From: Dickeya zeae NCPPB 2538
Lineage (GTDB): Bacteria > Pseudomonadota > Gammaproteobacteria > Enterobacterales > Enterobacteriaceae
Reading direction: 5' to 3'
Assembly (NCBI RefSeq): GCF_000406165.1
Contig: NZ_CM001977.1
Span: 2,530,815 to 2,594,814 of the forward strand
Length of the DNA: 64,000 nt
The notes under the pieces are model-generated. The model was not told the origin of the DNA. It did no database searches and was given only the letters and a program-made list of their open reading frames with translations. How positions within the stretch are numbered: the stretch's first letter is position 1; each line of letters starts with the position of its first letter. Of this stretch, positions 26,880-35,506 are shown one piece after another. The translations under genes were made by a program, and so were the position numbers.

Positions 26880-26987
26880 ATGAATATCAAAAAACTGGGG
26901 GTCGTCAGCCTGTTTGCGTTGTGCGCGTTAGGCGGCATCGGCGGTGTGATGCTGGTGGGGTATATTATTATCGTGCACGGTGGCTAA
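26880..26987 (+). CDS. yohO: YohO, small membrane protein
   Basis: The 35-residue peptide (start MNIKKLGVVSLFALCALGG) matches E. coli YohO in length and in its GGIGGVML-x-GY centre. It is a single hydrophobic helix expected in the inner membrane; its role is unknown. AAGGA lies seven bases upstream of the ATG and a good promoter precedes it. In E. coli yohO also lies near bglX, which supports the call. Confidence 0.88.
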   Translation: MNIKKLGVVSLFALCALGGIGGVMLVGYIIIVHGG

Positions 26988-27041
26988 CGCCGAACCGGTC
27001 AGTCCCGGCCGCCTGTTGCCGTGCAGCCGGTTTTCCTGTCA

Positions 27042-27066
27042 GGCCCCTGCCTACATCGCAGGGGCC
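27042..27066. terminator. Strong hairpin between yohO and bglX
   Basis: GGCCCCTGC and GCAGGGGCC form a nine-base stem with a seven-base loop in the gap between the convergent yohO and bglX genes. No T-run follows on either strand. Confidence 0.5.
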
Positions 27067-27103
27067 GTCGTCTGTCACCCTTAACGGGCTCAACCCACAG
27101 TCT

Positions 27104-29419
27104 TTACAGCAAGGTAAAGCTGCTGGTTTTCACACGCTGGGAATCCAGCCCAATCATCACGTCAAACTTGCCCGGTTCCGCCACCTGCTGCATCTGTGCG
27201 TTGTAGAACATCAGATCTTTCGGTGACAGGGTAAATGTCACGGTGCGGCTTTCACCCGGCATCAACATCACCTTCTGGAAACCACGCAGTTCTTTCACCG
27301 GACGGCTAACCGACGCCACGACATCATGCAGATACAGCTGTGCCACGGTTTCGCCAGCCCGTTTACCGGTGTTGGTGATCGTCACCGACGCGGTAATACT
27401 GCCATTACGTTTCATCGTCGGGCTGGAGAGCTTCACGTCCGATACCGCAAAGGTGGTGTAACTCAGGCCATAACCGAACGCATACAGCGGCCCGTTGGCC
27501 TCGTCAAAATAGTGCGACGTGTATTTGTTGGGTGCTTCGGCTGAGTACGGACGACCGGTTGGCAAGTGGCTGTAGTACATCGGGATCTGCCCCACGGAGC
27601 GCGGGAAGGTCATCGGCAGTTTACCCGACGGGTTGTAATCACCAAACAGCACATCGGCGATGGCGTTGCCACCTTCGGTACCGCTAAACCAGGTTTCCAG
27701 TATCGCGTTCGCCTGCTGATCTTCACGGCTCAGATCCAACGGACGGCCATTCATCAGCACCAGCACCAGCGGTTTACCGGTTGCTTTCAACGCGGCGATC
27801 AGCGCTTTCTGCTCCGGCGGAATAGTGATTTTGGCGCGGCTGGAGGCTTCATGCGCCATCCCCTGGGATTCCCCCACGACCGCGATCACCACATCGGATT
27901 TCTTCGCCACGTCGACCGCTTCATCAATCATTGCCTGCGGCGAGCGCGGGTCCACCACCACGGATTCATCATATTCATTGAGGAATTTGATCAACCCCGG
28001 ATGATTGGTGATGTTCGAGCCTTTAGCGTAGTAAACCCGTGCGTTATACCCGACGGCTTTACGGATGCCTTCATATACGGTCACCGCCTGAGCCGGACGT
28101 CCGGCAGCGGACCAACTGCCGATAATATCGCGCTTACTGTCAGCCAGCGGGCCAACAACCGCGATGGTGCCGGATTTTTTCAGCGGCAGAATATCCAGAC
28201 GGTTTTTCAGCAGTACCAGACTGCGACGCGCCACATCACGGGCTTCTTCGCGGTGTAACCGGCTTTCGGCATTGGTATCCACCGGGTCGGAACCGGCTGG
28301 GCCAAGGTGACGATACGGGTCTTCGAACAGGCCCATGTCGTATTTCATGTTCAGCACCTGACGGCAGGCATCATCGATATCTTTCATGCTGACCACGCCG
28401 CGCTTCACCAGGTCCGGCAGGTAACGCGCGAAATACTCGTCGCTCATACTCATACCGATACCGGATTGCACCGCGATGCGCGAAGCATCACTCGGGTCTG
28501 CCGCCACGCCATGCTTAATCAGTTCTTTGATAGCACCATGGTCGCTGATGGTAATACCTTTGAAATGCCACTGGTCGCGCAGCACATCTTTGAGCAACCA
28601 GCGGTTGGCGGTCGCCGGTACACCGTTGATGGAGTTGAGCGAGGCCATCACACCGTAGCTACCGGCATCAATCGCGGCTTTATACGGCGGCATATATTCC
28701 TGGAACATGCGCTGCGGGCTCATGTCGACGGTGTTGTAATCACGCCCGCCCTCTGCCGCGCCATACAACGCATAATGTTTGACGCTGGTCATCAGCGAGT
28801 GACGGCCGGTCAGGTCATCACCCTGAAAACCTTTTACCATCACGCGGGCGATTTCACTGGTCAGATATGTATCTTCACCAAACCCTTCGGAAACACGGCC
28901 CCAACGCGGATCGCGGGTGATATCCACCATCGGTGCCCAGGTCATGTTCAGGCCGTCTTCGGTGGCTTCATACGCCGCAATCTTTGCCGACAGTTCGACG
29001 GCATTCATGTCCCAACTGGAAGCCAGCCCCAACCCAATCGGGAATACGGTACGCTGACCGTGCACCACGTCATAAGCGAAAAACAGCGGAATTTTCAGGC
29101 GGCTTAACTGCATTACCTGATCCTGCATCACGCGAATATCCTGCCGGGTGACGGTGTTGAAAATCCCACCGACCTGACCGTTGTGGATCATCTCGCGGAT
29201 GGCCTGTTTCGGGTTATCCGGACCGACACTGATCAAACGAAGCTGGCCAATCTTTTCATCCAGCGTCATTTTTTTCATTAAGTCGTTAACGAAAGCATCG
29301 CGCTGTTGCTGGTGAGCGGGCGTTGCCTGTGGCGCAGTTGTCTGTTGCAGAGGCGTTTGCGCCCAAAGCGGGCTACAGGCCAAACCGACCGCGAGCGCCA
29401 GTGGAGTAAACCATTTCAT
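27104..29419 (-). CDS. bglX: Periplasmic beta-glucosidase BglX
   Basis: The 771-residue precursor has a signal peptide (MKWFTPLALAVGLACSPLWA), a GH3 N-terminal barrel, a GH3 C-terminal domain and a fibronectin-like end domain. The catalytic nucleophile is Asp293 in GITISDHGAIKEL. The sequence follows E. coli BglX closely (765 residues). It hydrolyses beta-glucosides from cellobiose or plant glycosides in the periplasm, a useful function in a plant-associated bacterium. The ATG at 29419 is the natural signal-peptide start; a longer frame from 29491 is not supported. AAGGA lies about 13 bases upstream, a wide spacing. Confidence 0.94.
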   Translation of the reverse strand: MKWFTPLALAVGLACSPLWAQTPLQQTTAPQATPAHQQQRDAFVNDLMKKMTLDEKIGQLRLISVGPDNPKQAIREMIHNGQVGGIFNTVTRQDIRVMQDQVMQLSRLKIPLFFAYDVVHGQRTVFPIGLGLASSWDMNAVELSAKIAAYEATEDGLNMTWAPMVDITRDPRWGRVSEGFGEDTYLTSEIARVMVKGFQGDDLTGRHSLMTSVKHYALYGAAEGGRDYNTVDMSPQRMFQEYMPPYKAAIDAGSYGVMASLNSINGVPATANRWLLKDVLRDQWHFKGITISDHGAIKELIKHGVAADPSDASRIAVQSGIGMSMSDEYFARYLPDLVKRGVVSMKDIDDACRQVLNMKYDMGLFEDPYRHLGPAGSDPVDTNAESRLHREEARDVARRSLVLLKNRLDILPLKKSGTIAVVGPLADSKRDIIGSWSAAGRPAQAVTVYEGIRKAVGYNARVYYAKGSNITNHPGLIKFLNEYDESVVVDPRSPQAMIDEAVDVAKKSDVVIAVVGESQGMAHEASSRAKITIPPEQKALIAALKATGKPLVLVLMNGRPLDLSREDQQANAILETWFSGTEGGNAIADVLFGDYNPSGKLPMTFPRSVGQIPMYYSHLPTGRPYSAEAPNKYTSHYFDEANGPLYAFGYGLSYTTFAVSDVKLSSPTMKRNGSITASVTITNTGKRAGETVAQLYLHDVVASVSRPVKELRGFQKVMLMPGESRTVTFTLSPKDLMFYNAQMQQVAEPGKFDVMIGLDSQRVKTSSFTLL

Positions 29420-29518
29420 TGTTATTGCGAATTCCTTGTGCAGTTGCCAGTTAGGGTGCGACACGCTGCCCGATGAGTGTGGGGTTAACAAGGCGGCTAA
29501 TGTGCCACAAAACCGCCA

Positions 29519-29549
29519 GCGGAAAAATGGCTATCACGCATTTTCCCGC
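29519..29549 (-). terminator. Hairpin between the aminotransferase gene and bglX
   Basis: GCGGAAAAATG pairs with CATTTTCCCGC (one mismatch) around a nine-base loop. A second smaller hairpin (GGCGG/CCGCC) lies at 29493-29518. They fall about 90 bases after the aminotransferase stop codon; the T-run is poor. Confidence 0.5.
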
Positions 29550-29641
29550 CGACGGTGTGACACAACACAAGGGCTGGGGAGGGATCAAACACCGTTCAGG
29601 CGAGTTATCGTCAGACAACCGCTCATCGCACGTCGAAACAA

Positions 29642-30982
29642 TCAGGAGCCGGTGGCGCTCAGTGCCTTATCCAGCGCACCGACCAGCCAGTCGATATCAT
29701 GCGCCTGAAACGCCAGCGTCGGGCGTAATTTCAGCACATTGCCGTGCGGACCAGCGACAGAGGTCAGCACGCGCTGTTCACGCAGCTGTTCTATCACGTT
29801 CAACGCGCGCGTTTTGTCCGGCGTTTTGCTATCACGATCGCTCACCAGCTCAAAACCGATAAACAACCCGGCACCGCGAACATCACCCACACAGGCATGA
29901 CGAGCCGCCAGCCCTGCCAGCTCTTTCAGTAACTGGGCACCGACGACCTTGCTGTGCTCCTGCAATTTCTCTTCACGGATCACCGTCAGTACGGCTTGTG
30001 CCGCCGCCATCGATACCGGATTACCACCGAAGGTATTGAAATAGGGAATTTCATCACTGAATGCCGCCAGTACATCGGGTTTCGCCAGCAACGCCGAAAC
30101 CGGAATACCATTTCCCATCGGTTTGCCCATCGTGATGATATCCGGCACGATGCCGTGGCGGGCAAACCCCCAGAACGCGTCACCGGTACGGGCAAAGCCG
30201 GGTTGTACTTCGTCGGCGATAAAGATGCCGCCGTTGGCATGGACCACATCGATAGCGGCTTGCAGGTAACCGGCTGGCCCCGGCAACACGCCATCAGAAG
30301 AGAAAATCGAGTCGGCGAGGAAACCGGCAAACTTGATGCCGTGCGCGGCCATGTCATCGATCTGCTTCTGGATTTCATTGGCAAACCAGGCCCCCAAATC
30401 CGGTGCCTCGACACGATAGCGATCCGGCGCGGGAACCAGACGCGTCGTTGCCGCAATTGGCTGTCCACTGCCCAGCGCTGGCGACGCACCGGACGTGAGT
30501 TCACTGGTGCCGTGATACGCTTCACGGGTCACGATAATCCCGGTACCACCGCTGTAAGCGCGCGCAACGCGAATTGCCAGATCGTTAGCTTCCGAGCCGG
30601 TACACATGTACATCGCCTTGGTGATAGCCGCTGGTACCAGCGTCAACAACTCTTCGGTGTAATCCAGAATACGGTCATGCAGGTAGCGGGTGTGCGTATT
30701 GAGCTGGCACATCTGCGCGTGTACTGCCTCAATGACCGCCGGGTGGCAATGGCCGATACTGGCGACGTTGTTGTATACATCCAGATACTGGTTACCCGCC
30801 GCATCCCACAGGTATTGCTTCTCACCCCGCACCAGATGCACCGGGTTACGGTAGAACAGCCGGTAAGACTCCCCCAGCACCCTGCCGCGTTTTTCGGTCA
30901 GTGTGCGGATATCGTCGCTCAATGCTGCTGCGTGTTCAGCCCGGAAGCTGTTGGTATCCATGATGGTTGAACGTGTCGCCAT
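29642..30982 (-). CDS. Class-III PLP-dependent aminotransferase
   Basis: The 446-residue protein has the class-III fold: MYMCTGSEANDLAIRVARAY for cofactor phosphate binding, EAYHGTSELTSG, FIADEVQPGFARTG with the cofactor-ring Asp, and the Schiff-base Lys in ITMGKPMGNGIPVSA. It resembles the group containing alanine-glyoxylate aminotransferase 2 and ethanolamine-phosphate phospho-lyase, so the substrate cannot be fixed from sequence. GGGAG lies before the ATG. A DeoR-type regulator is divergent from it 395 bases away and may control it. Confidence 0.87.
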   Translation of the reverse strand: MATRSTIMDTNSFRAEHAAALSDDIRTLTEKRGRVLGESYRLFYRNPVHLVRGEKQYLWDAAGNQYLDVYNNVASIGHCHPAVIEAVHAQMCQLNTHTRYLHDRILDYTEELLTLVPAAITKAMYMCTGSEANDLAIRVARAYSGGTGIIVTREAYHGTSELTSGASPALGSGQPIAATTRLVPAPDRYRVEAPDLGAWFANEIQKQIDDMAAHGIKFAGFLADSIFSSDGVLPGPAGYLQAAIDVVHANGGIFIADEVQPGFARTGDAFWGFARHGIVPDIITMGKPMGNGIPVSALLAKPDVLAAFSDEIPYFNTFGGNPVSMAAAQAVLTVIREEKLQEHSKVVGAQLLKELAGLAARHACVGDVRGAGLFIGFELVSDRDSKTPDKTRALNVIEQLREQRVLTSVAGPHGNVLKLRPTLAFQAHDIDWLVGALDKALSATGS

Positions 30983-31377
30983 GATGACTCCCGATTAAAA
31001 GTAATGTGCCAACGCGTGATGGCGACCGGCTCTCCGGTGCCACCTGATGAGCACTACCCTACACCAAAAGCAACGAAATACACAAATACAAAAATACGCA
31101 TACTAGAAAGGCAGATTTACCGCCTAGAAAACTCGTAATTTAACGTGTTGTTACGCGATCGCACCCTTTGCAAGAAAAGCAACTTAATCTATTAAAAACA
31201 AGTTTATAAACACAATTACCACAATTTCCCAGCAGACCATTGCCAATACCGTGACACCTGTTATGCTTAAATGCACAAAATTACACAAACAGACCAACAC
31301 TCTGTTGTTCCTGCCAGTCTGCTGCCTTATCGTTATAATGACGTCGACTGTTATCCTGACCGAGAGAATGCCTGCTC
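30983..31377. promoter_or_regulatory. Divergent promoter region, aminotransferase and DeoR genes
   Basis: About 395 AT-rich bases with no supportable gene. They hold an 8-base triple repeat at 31076-31099 and probably both promoters and the DeoR operator, which I could not pinpoint. Confidence 0.55.
31076..31099. repeat. Three-copy 8-base tandem repeat
   Basis: AAATACAC, AAATACAA and AAATACGC follow one another in the divergent region about 95 bases upstream of the aminotransferase start. Confidence 0.65.
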
Positions 31378-32154
31378 ATGCTTGAAGAAACCCGCCTGCA
31401 CCGTATCCGCCTGCTGCTGTCGTCCCTCAACCGAGTCAGTACTGACCACATCATTCAGCATCTTGGTGTGTCGCGGGAAACCGTGCGGCGTGATGTGCTC
31501 AAGCTGGAAGCTCAGGGGGTGTTGCGTCGGGTTCATGGCGGTATCGTCGCGATGGATGTCGAACCGGAGCCACCGCTATCCGTTCGCAACACGGTAAGGG
31601 AACAGGAGAAACGGGCGATTGCCCAACTGGCGGCGCAGCAGGTAAAAGCAGGCCAGACATTATTTATTGACGCAGGCAGTACCACCACCTTGCTGGCTGC
31701 GGAATTGCTGGTGCTTCCCGGCATGACCATCATTACCAACAGCCTGAACGTTGCGCTGACACTTACCGGCGCAGAAACCGACGAGCATGCGCCACATGAG
31801 GTCATTCTGCTCGGCGGCCACATGGGCGCAGCCGCACAGGCCACCAGCGGTGCTCTGACGGTGACGGAAATCCAGCGTTATCGGGCTGATATCGCGCTGC
31901 TCTCGCCGGTCGGTATTGCCAGCCAGTCTGGCGCCAGCAGCTTTTCCCACCATGAAGCCGCGATTGCCGGGGCGATGTCTCGCAATGCCAGACAACGCAT
32001 CATGCTGGCGGATCACAGCAAGATTGGCGTTACCAGCCGTGTTATTTACGCCGCTCCCACGGATATCGACCTGCTGATTACCGACAGTGGCAGCAGCAGT
32101 AATGCCGACCTCCCGGCATTGCAGGCGGCTTGCGCTCACGTGCTGTTGGCTTGA
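31378..32154 (+). CDS. DeoR family regulator
   Basis: The 258-residue product has the N-terminal DeoR helix-turn-helix (HLGVSRETVRRDVLKLEAQG, residues 21-40, then VLRRVHGG). The sugar-phosphate-sensing domain carries FIDAGSTTTLLA and TNSLNVALTL. Family members bind a phosphorylated ligand. It lies divergent from the aminotransferase and may sense a phosphorylated substrate of that enzyme, which would suit a phospho-lyase. That link is inference. Confidence 0.87.
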   Translation: MLEETRLHRIRLLLSSLNRVSTDHIIQHLGVSRETVRRDVLKLEAQGVLRRVHGGIVAMDVEPEPPLSVRNTVREQEKRAIAQLAAQQVKAGQTLFIDAGSTTTLLAAELLVLPGMTIITNSLNVALTLTGAETDEHAPHEVILLGGHMGAAAQATSGALTVTEIQRYRADIALLSPVGIASQSGASSFSHHEAAIAGAMSRNARQRIMLADHSKIGVTSRVIYAAPTDIDLLITDSGSSSNADLPALQAACAHVLLA

Positions 32155-32250
32155 ACCGAGGGACGAGCTAATCGGTCAGTGCCATGTTGCTGATTTCGTG
32201 ATACATCTAAAACGACACCGCCCATCGTTATATCTCCCACGGAGGAAAAC

Positions 32251-32937
32251 ATGTATCAGTTGCACATCGCCAATAAAAATTATTCGTCCTGGTCGCTGCG
32301 CCCGTGGATCCTGCTGAAAACGCTGGATATCCCGTTTGACGAGATCCTGACCCCGTTTGCCCCCGCCCCCGTCCAGACGGCATTCAAAACGTTCTCACCG
32401 ACCGGCAAAGTCCCTTGTCTGGTTGACGATGGCATCACCGTCTGGGATTCGCTGTCCATTACCGAATATCTGGCGGAAAAATTTCCAGCGGTCTGGCCGC
32501 AAGACAAAGCGGCCCGAGCCTGGGCGCGCAGCGCGGCGGCGGAAATGCATTCCGGTTTTAACGCCTTGCGTAACCAGTGTTCGATGAGTTGCGGCGTGCG
32601 GGTGGAACTTCATACCATCACCCCGGAATTGCAACGCGATGTCGACCGGCTCAATCAATTGTGGCAGGAAGGGATAGAACGATTTGGTGGGCCATTTCTG
32701 GCAGGCACGCAGTTCAGTGCCGTTGACGCGTTTTTCGCCCCGGTAGTCTTCCGGGCACAAACCTACGCACTGCCATTAACGGGCGCAGCGGCACAGTATG
32801 CCAGCCACATGCTGGCACAACCGGCGATGCAGTTATGGTACCAGCAGGCACTGGCAGAAACCTGGCGCGAACCCAGCCATGAAGAGGACATTACGGCAGC
32901 GGGCAGAATAGTTCAGGACCAACGGGCGGCGTCGTAA
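32251..32937 (+). CDS. Glutathione S-transferase family protein
   Basis: The 228-residue protein has the thioredoxin-like GST N-terminal domain, with NKNYSSWSLRPWILL near residue 8 and the glutathione-binding FSPTGKVPCLVDDG and WDSLSITEYLAEKFP stretches. An all-helical C-terminal domain with FSAVDAFFAPVVFR follows. The serine after the NYSSW motif suggests a zeta/YfcF-like enzyme that conjugates or isomerises with glutathione. GGAGG precedes the ATG. It is convergent with pbpG, with 19 bases between the stops. Confidence 0.87.
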   Translation: MYQLHIANKNYSSWSLRPWILLKTLDIPFDEILTPFAPAPVQTAFKTFSPTGKVPCLVDDGITVWDSLSITEYLAEKFPAVWPQDKAARAWARSAAAEMHSGFNALRNQCSMSCGVRVELHTITPELQRDVDRLNQLWQEGIERFGGPFLAGTQFSAVDAFFAPVVFRAQTYALPLTGAAAQYASHMLAQPAMQLWYQQALAETWREPSHEEDITAAGRIVQDQRAAS

Positions 32938-32956
32938 CACCGCCCTAATCCGACAG

Positions 32957-33916
32957 TTATTCATCTACCTCAGCAGTGACGCCAGCTCCGCTGCCATGCG
33001 GCTGGCGTGACGCCAGTGACTTCTGCTTCTTGTAGCTCAGCGCCGCTTCCGGTACCGGGCTCACTTTCCCCGTTTCCAGCCAGTTACGCAGACGATTGGC
33101 ATCGGCAAAATGGGTGAATTTGCCAAACGCATCCAATACCACCAGCGACACCGGGCGTCCACCGATCACCGTACGCATCACCAGACAGTGACCTGCCTGA
33201 TTGGTAAAACCGGTCTTGGTCAACTGAATATTCCAGTCCGGGCGATAAATCAGGTGGTTGGTGTTACGAAACGGCAACGTGTACGACGGGTGCGTAAACA
33301 CGGCGGTTTTTTCATGTGTGGTGCTAAGTTGGCTTAACAGCGGATACTGTTTGGACGCAATCAGCAACTTGGTCAAATCACGTGCAGTAGACACATTACT
33401 GGTTGAGAGCCCGGTCGGCTCCACATAGTAGGTATGCATCATGCCAAGCGAACGCGCTTTAGCGTTCATCGCGGTGATAAACGCCTGATACCCCCCACGG
33501 TAGTGATGCGCCAGGCTAGCGGCAGCACGGTTTTCCGACGACATCAACGCCAGCAACAGCATATCGTGGCGGCTGATTTCACTGCCCAGACGCACGCGGG
33601 AATACACCCCTTGCATCTCTTTGGTATGGCTGATATCAACGGAAATCAGCTCGTCCAGCGGTTGATTGGCATCCAGAACCACCATGGCGGTCATCAGTTT
33701 CGTCACAGAGGCAATCGGTACGACCACATCCGGATTACTGGAATAGAGCACCTCGTTATTACGCATATCCACCACCATCGCACTGCCGGAGGCAATCTCC
33801 TGACGGGATGGGGCATGCTGTGTCACAGGTGTTTTAGCCACGGCCTGTGCGGCAAAACACACAGGGGCGGAAAGCAACAACAGGCTTACAACGGAAAGCC
33901 GAAATTTTTTATTCAT
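32957..33916 (-). CDS. pbpG: D-alanyl-D-alanine endopeptidase (PBP7)
   Basis: The 319-residue precursor has a signal peptide (to about residue 27) and the three catalytic motifs of a low-molecular-weight penicillin-binding protein: SVTK with Ser70 and Lys73, SSEN, and KTG in QLTKTGFTN. It closely follows E. coli PbpG, with segments such as VYSRVRLGSEISRHDMLLLA and SSENRAAASLAHHY. It cuts D-Ala-diaminopimelate cross-links in peptidoglycan. In E. coli pbpG lies near bglX and dusC, as here. The ribosome-binding site is weak. Confidence 0.94.
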   Translation of the reverse strand: MNKKFRLSVVSLLLLSAPVCFAAQAVAKTPVTQHAPSRQEIASGSAMVVDMRNNEVLYSSNPDVVVPIASVTKLMTAMVVLDANQPLDELISVDISHTKEMQGVYSRVRLGSEISRHDMLLLALMSSENRAAASLAHHYRGGYQAFITAMNAKARSLGMMHTYYVEPTGLSTSNVSTARDLTKLLIASKQYPLLSQLSTTHEKTAVFTHPSYTLPFRNTNHLIYRPDWNIQLTKTGFTNQAGHCLVMRTVIGGRPVSLVVLDAFGKFTHFADANRLRNWLETGKVSPVPEAALSYKKQKSLASRQPHGSGAGVTAEVDE

Positions 33917-33963
33917 TATTCAATAGCTTAAACAGTGTACTGTTAACTGAAAAAAAAGAACGA

Positions 33964-33979
33964 CGCATTATAATGCGCC
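33964..33979. promoter_or_regulatory. Palindrome with TATAAT upstream of pbpG
   Basis: CGCATTATAATGCG is a perfect 14-base palindrome containing TATAAT, about 50 bases upstream of pbpG, with an A/T run of eight beside it. It could be the pbpG -10 box; no good -35 box is visible. Confidence 0.35.
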
Positions 33980-34123
33980 GACGGATCGCACGCACTCCGC
34001 CTGTCTTAAAAGCTTTGTGACAAAGTTTGACAGCCGTATCCCAACGGGTGCCCGATTGTCATCGATAAGTGGATAACCGATACTGCCCACCGCTGATGAC
34101 CCCATGAAGATAAGGATGACGCC

Positions 34124-34915
34124 GTGTCTGACAAGGAACACTTACCCCAAAAGGAACAGGCTACCAATAAGGAATATTCCACCAGTAAGGAACATGCCAC
34201 CGGCAATGAACCGCGCACCGACTTTCAACGCCCAGTGCTGACACTGCCTAATCAGGCTGACAAATTGTTGCTGCATTCCTGCTGTGCACCGTGTTCAGGC
34301 GAAGTGATGGAAGCTATCACTGCGTCTGGTATCCAGTACACTATTTTCTTTTATAACCCGAATATTCACCCACAACGCGAATATCTGATCCGTAAAGAAG
34401 AGAACATGCGTTTTGCCGAAAAACAAGGCATTCCATTTGTCGATGCGGATTACGACAGCGATAACTGGTTTGAACGTGCCAAAGGCATGGAATGGGAGCC
34501 GGAACGCGGTATTCGCTGCACTATGTGTTTCGACATGCGTTTTGAGCGCACCGCGTTGTACGCGCACGAGCACGGTTTTTCGGTTATCTCCAGTTCACTG
34601 GGTATTTCCCGCTGGAAGAACATGCAACAGATAACCCAGTGTGGTGTCACCGCCGCCAGTCGCTATCCGGGCATGACCTACTGGGACTACAACTGGCGTA
34701 AAGGCGGTGGCTCAGCCCGCATGATTGACATCAGCAAACGCGAGCGTTTCTACCAGCAGGAATACTGTGGGTGTATCTACTCGCTGCGAGATACCAATAA
34801 ACACCGCAAGGCGCAGGGCCGCGATATCATCCGCATCGGTACGCTGTATTACGGCGACAACGCTGCCTCCGACAACGACGTCACCGCCGATAAAGACAAA
34901 GGCGATAGGGGCTGA
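34124..34915 (+). CDS. queH: Epoxyqueuosine reductase QueH with repeat-built N-terminal tail
   Basis: The 263-residue product is a QueH (DUF208) enzyme, the last step of queuosine synthesis for tRNA wobble position 34. It has the paired cysteines HSCCAPCSGEV, the RCTMCFDMR pair and YCGCIYS, which bind iron. Translation appears to begin at a GTG with AAGGAT eight bases upstream; no ATG lies between it and the conserved core. The first about 35 residues are not part of the family fold. They are built from four KExxxx units encoded by an 18-base tandem repeat. A hairpin follows the stop codon. Confidence 0.87.
   Translation: MSDKEHLPQKEQATNKEYSTSKEHATGNEPRTDFQRPVLTLPNQADKLLLHSCCAPCSGEVMEAITASGIQYTIFFYNPNIHPQREYLIRKEENMRFAEKQGIPFVDADYDSDNWFERAKGMEWEPERGIRCTMCFDMRFERTALYAHEHGFSVISSSLGISRWKNMQQITQCGVTAASRYPGMTYWDYNWRKGGGSARMIDISKRERFYQQEYCGCIYSLRDTNKHRKAQGRDIIRIGTLYYGDNAASDNDVTADKDKGDRG
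34133..34204 (+). repeat. In-frame 18-base tandem repeat, four units, at the start of queH
   Basis: Units start at 34133, 34151, 34169 and 34187. Each begins AAGGAA and encodes Lys-Glu followed by four residues (KEHLPQ, KEQATN, KEYSTS, KEHATG). A degenerate fifth start (AATGAA) follows. Confidence 0.9.
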
Positions 34916-34936
34916 TAGCCCCGGCTCGTGGAACAG

Positions 34937-34966
34937 GTGGTGTCACGCGCTATTGGGCGACACCAC
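34937..34966. terminator. Hairpin between queH and the adenylate cyclase gene
   Basis: GTGGTGTC and GACACCAC form a perfect eight-base stem with a 14-base loop between the two convergent stop codons. A smaller hairpin (GGGGC/GCCCC) overlaps the queH stop at 34908-34922. Confidence 0.55.
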
Positions 34967-35506
34967 TTAATATCCCAGTAGTTGACGGTAGGAGCGGGTT
35001 TCGATGCTGTCCATCTGTAACCCCAGCCGTAATGCGCAATCCTGGCAATGTTCACCCAGAATATCGAGTTCTGTTTCGTCTTCCGTCATGCAGGATATCT
35101 CGACGAAATGCCCCAACGACTCAATATAATCCAGCGTGATGTGAAACCGGTCGAGAAAATAGATGCTACGGGTTTTATTCACTTCAAATATAGGCAAAAA
35201 ACCCAGCGTTCTCAGCATGCTGTCTGTCATATCGAATGACTCCACGTTGACGGCCTCACAACGGCCGGTTCGCGGACCTTTCACAATCCACAGCTTAATC
35301 CCAGATGGTGCCATACGGCGTAACAGCATACTGATATTTTGTTGCCTCAATTTCTTTTCCGCTGAATCATAATAAATATCATGTTCCTTATTTTCGAATA
35401 CGAACGATTCAGGATGATGGCTGAATAATTTTTCACGAAAAGCGATAATATCCTGAATACGAAATTTCAATTCAACTTCATATTTCCCTCTGAAATGCTC
35501 GTGCAC
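34967..35506 (-). CDS. cyaB: Class IV adenylate cyclase (CYTH domain)
   Basis: The 179-residue protein has the CYTH domain signature YEVELKFR, with the E-x-E-x-K metal and phosphate-binding triad at Glu10, Glu12 and Lys14. The SMLLRRMAPSGIKLWIVKGP segment and RSYRQLLGY end agree closely with the class IV cyclase of Yersinia as I recall it, which has the same length. It should make cyclic AMP from ATP, separately from the class I CyaA that enterobacteria normally use. It stands alone, with a 700-base gap upstream and no visible regulator. Confidence 0.9.
   Translation of the reverse strand: MHEHFRGKYEVELKFRIQDIIAFREKLFSHHPESFVFENKEHDIYYDSAEKKLRQQNISMLLRRMAPSGIKLWIVKGPRTGRCEAVNVESFDMTDSMLRTLGFLPIFEVNKTRSIYFLDRFHITLDYIESLGHFVEISCMTEDETELDILGEHCQDCALRLGLQMDSIETRSYRQLLGY

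Noticed and set aside
29954..30970. Long plus-strand open frame (338 codons) opposite the aminotransferase gene
   Set aside because: It mirrors a highly conserved class-III aminotransferase on the other strand and shows no protein-family features. Such frames arise from the codon bias of GC-rich genes.
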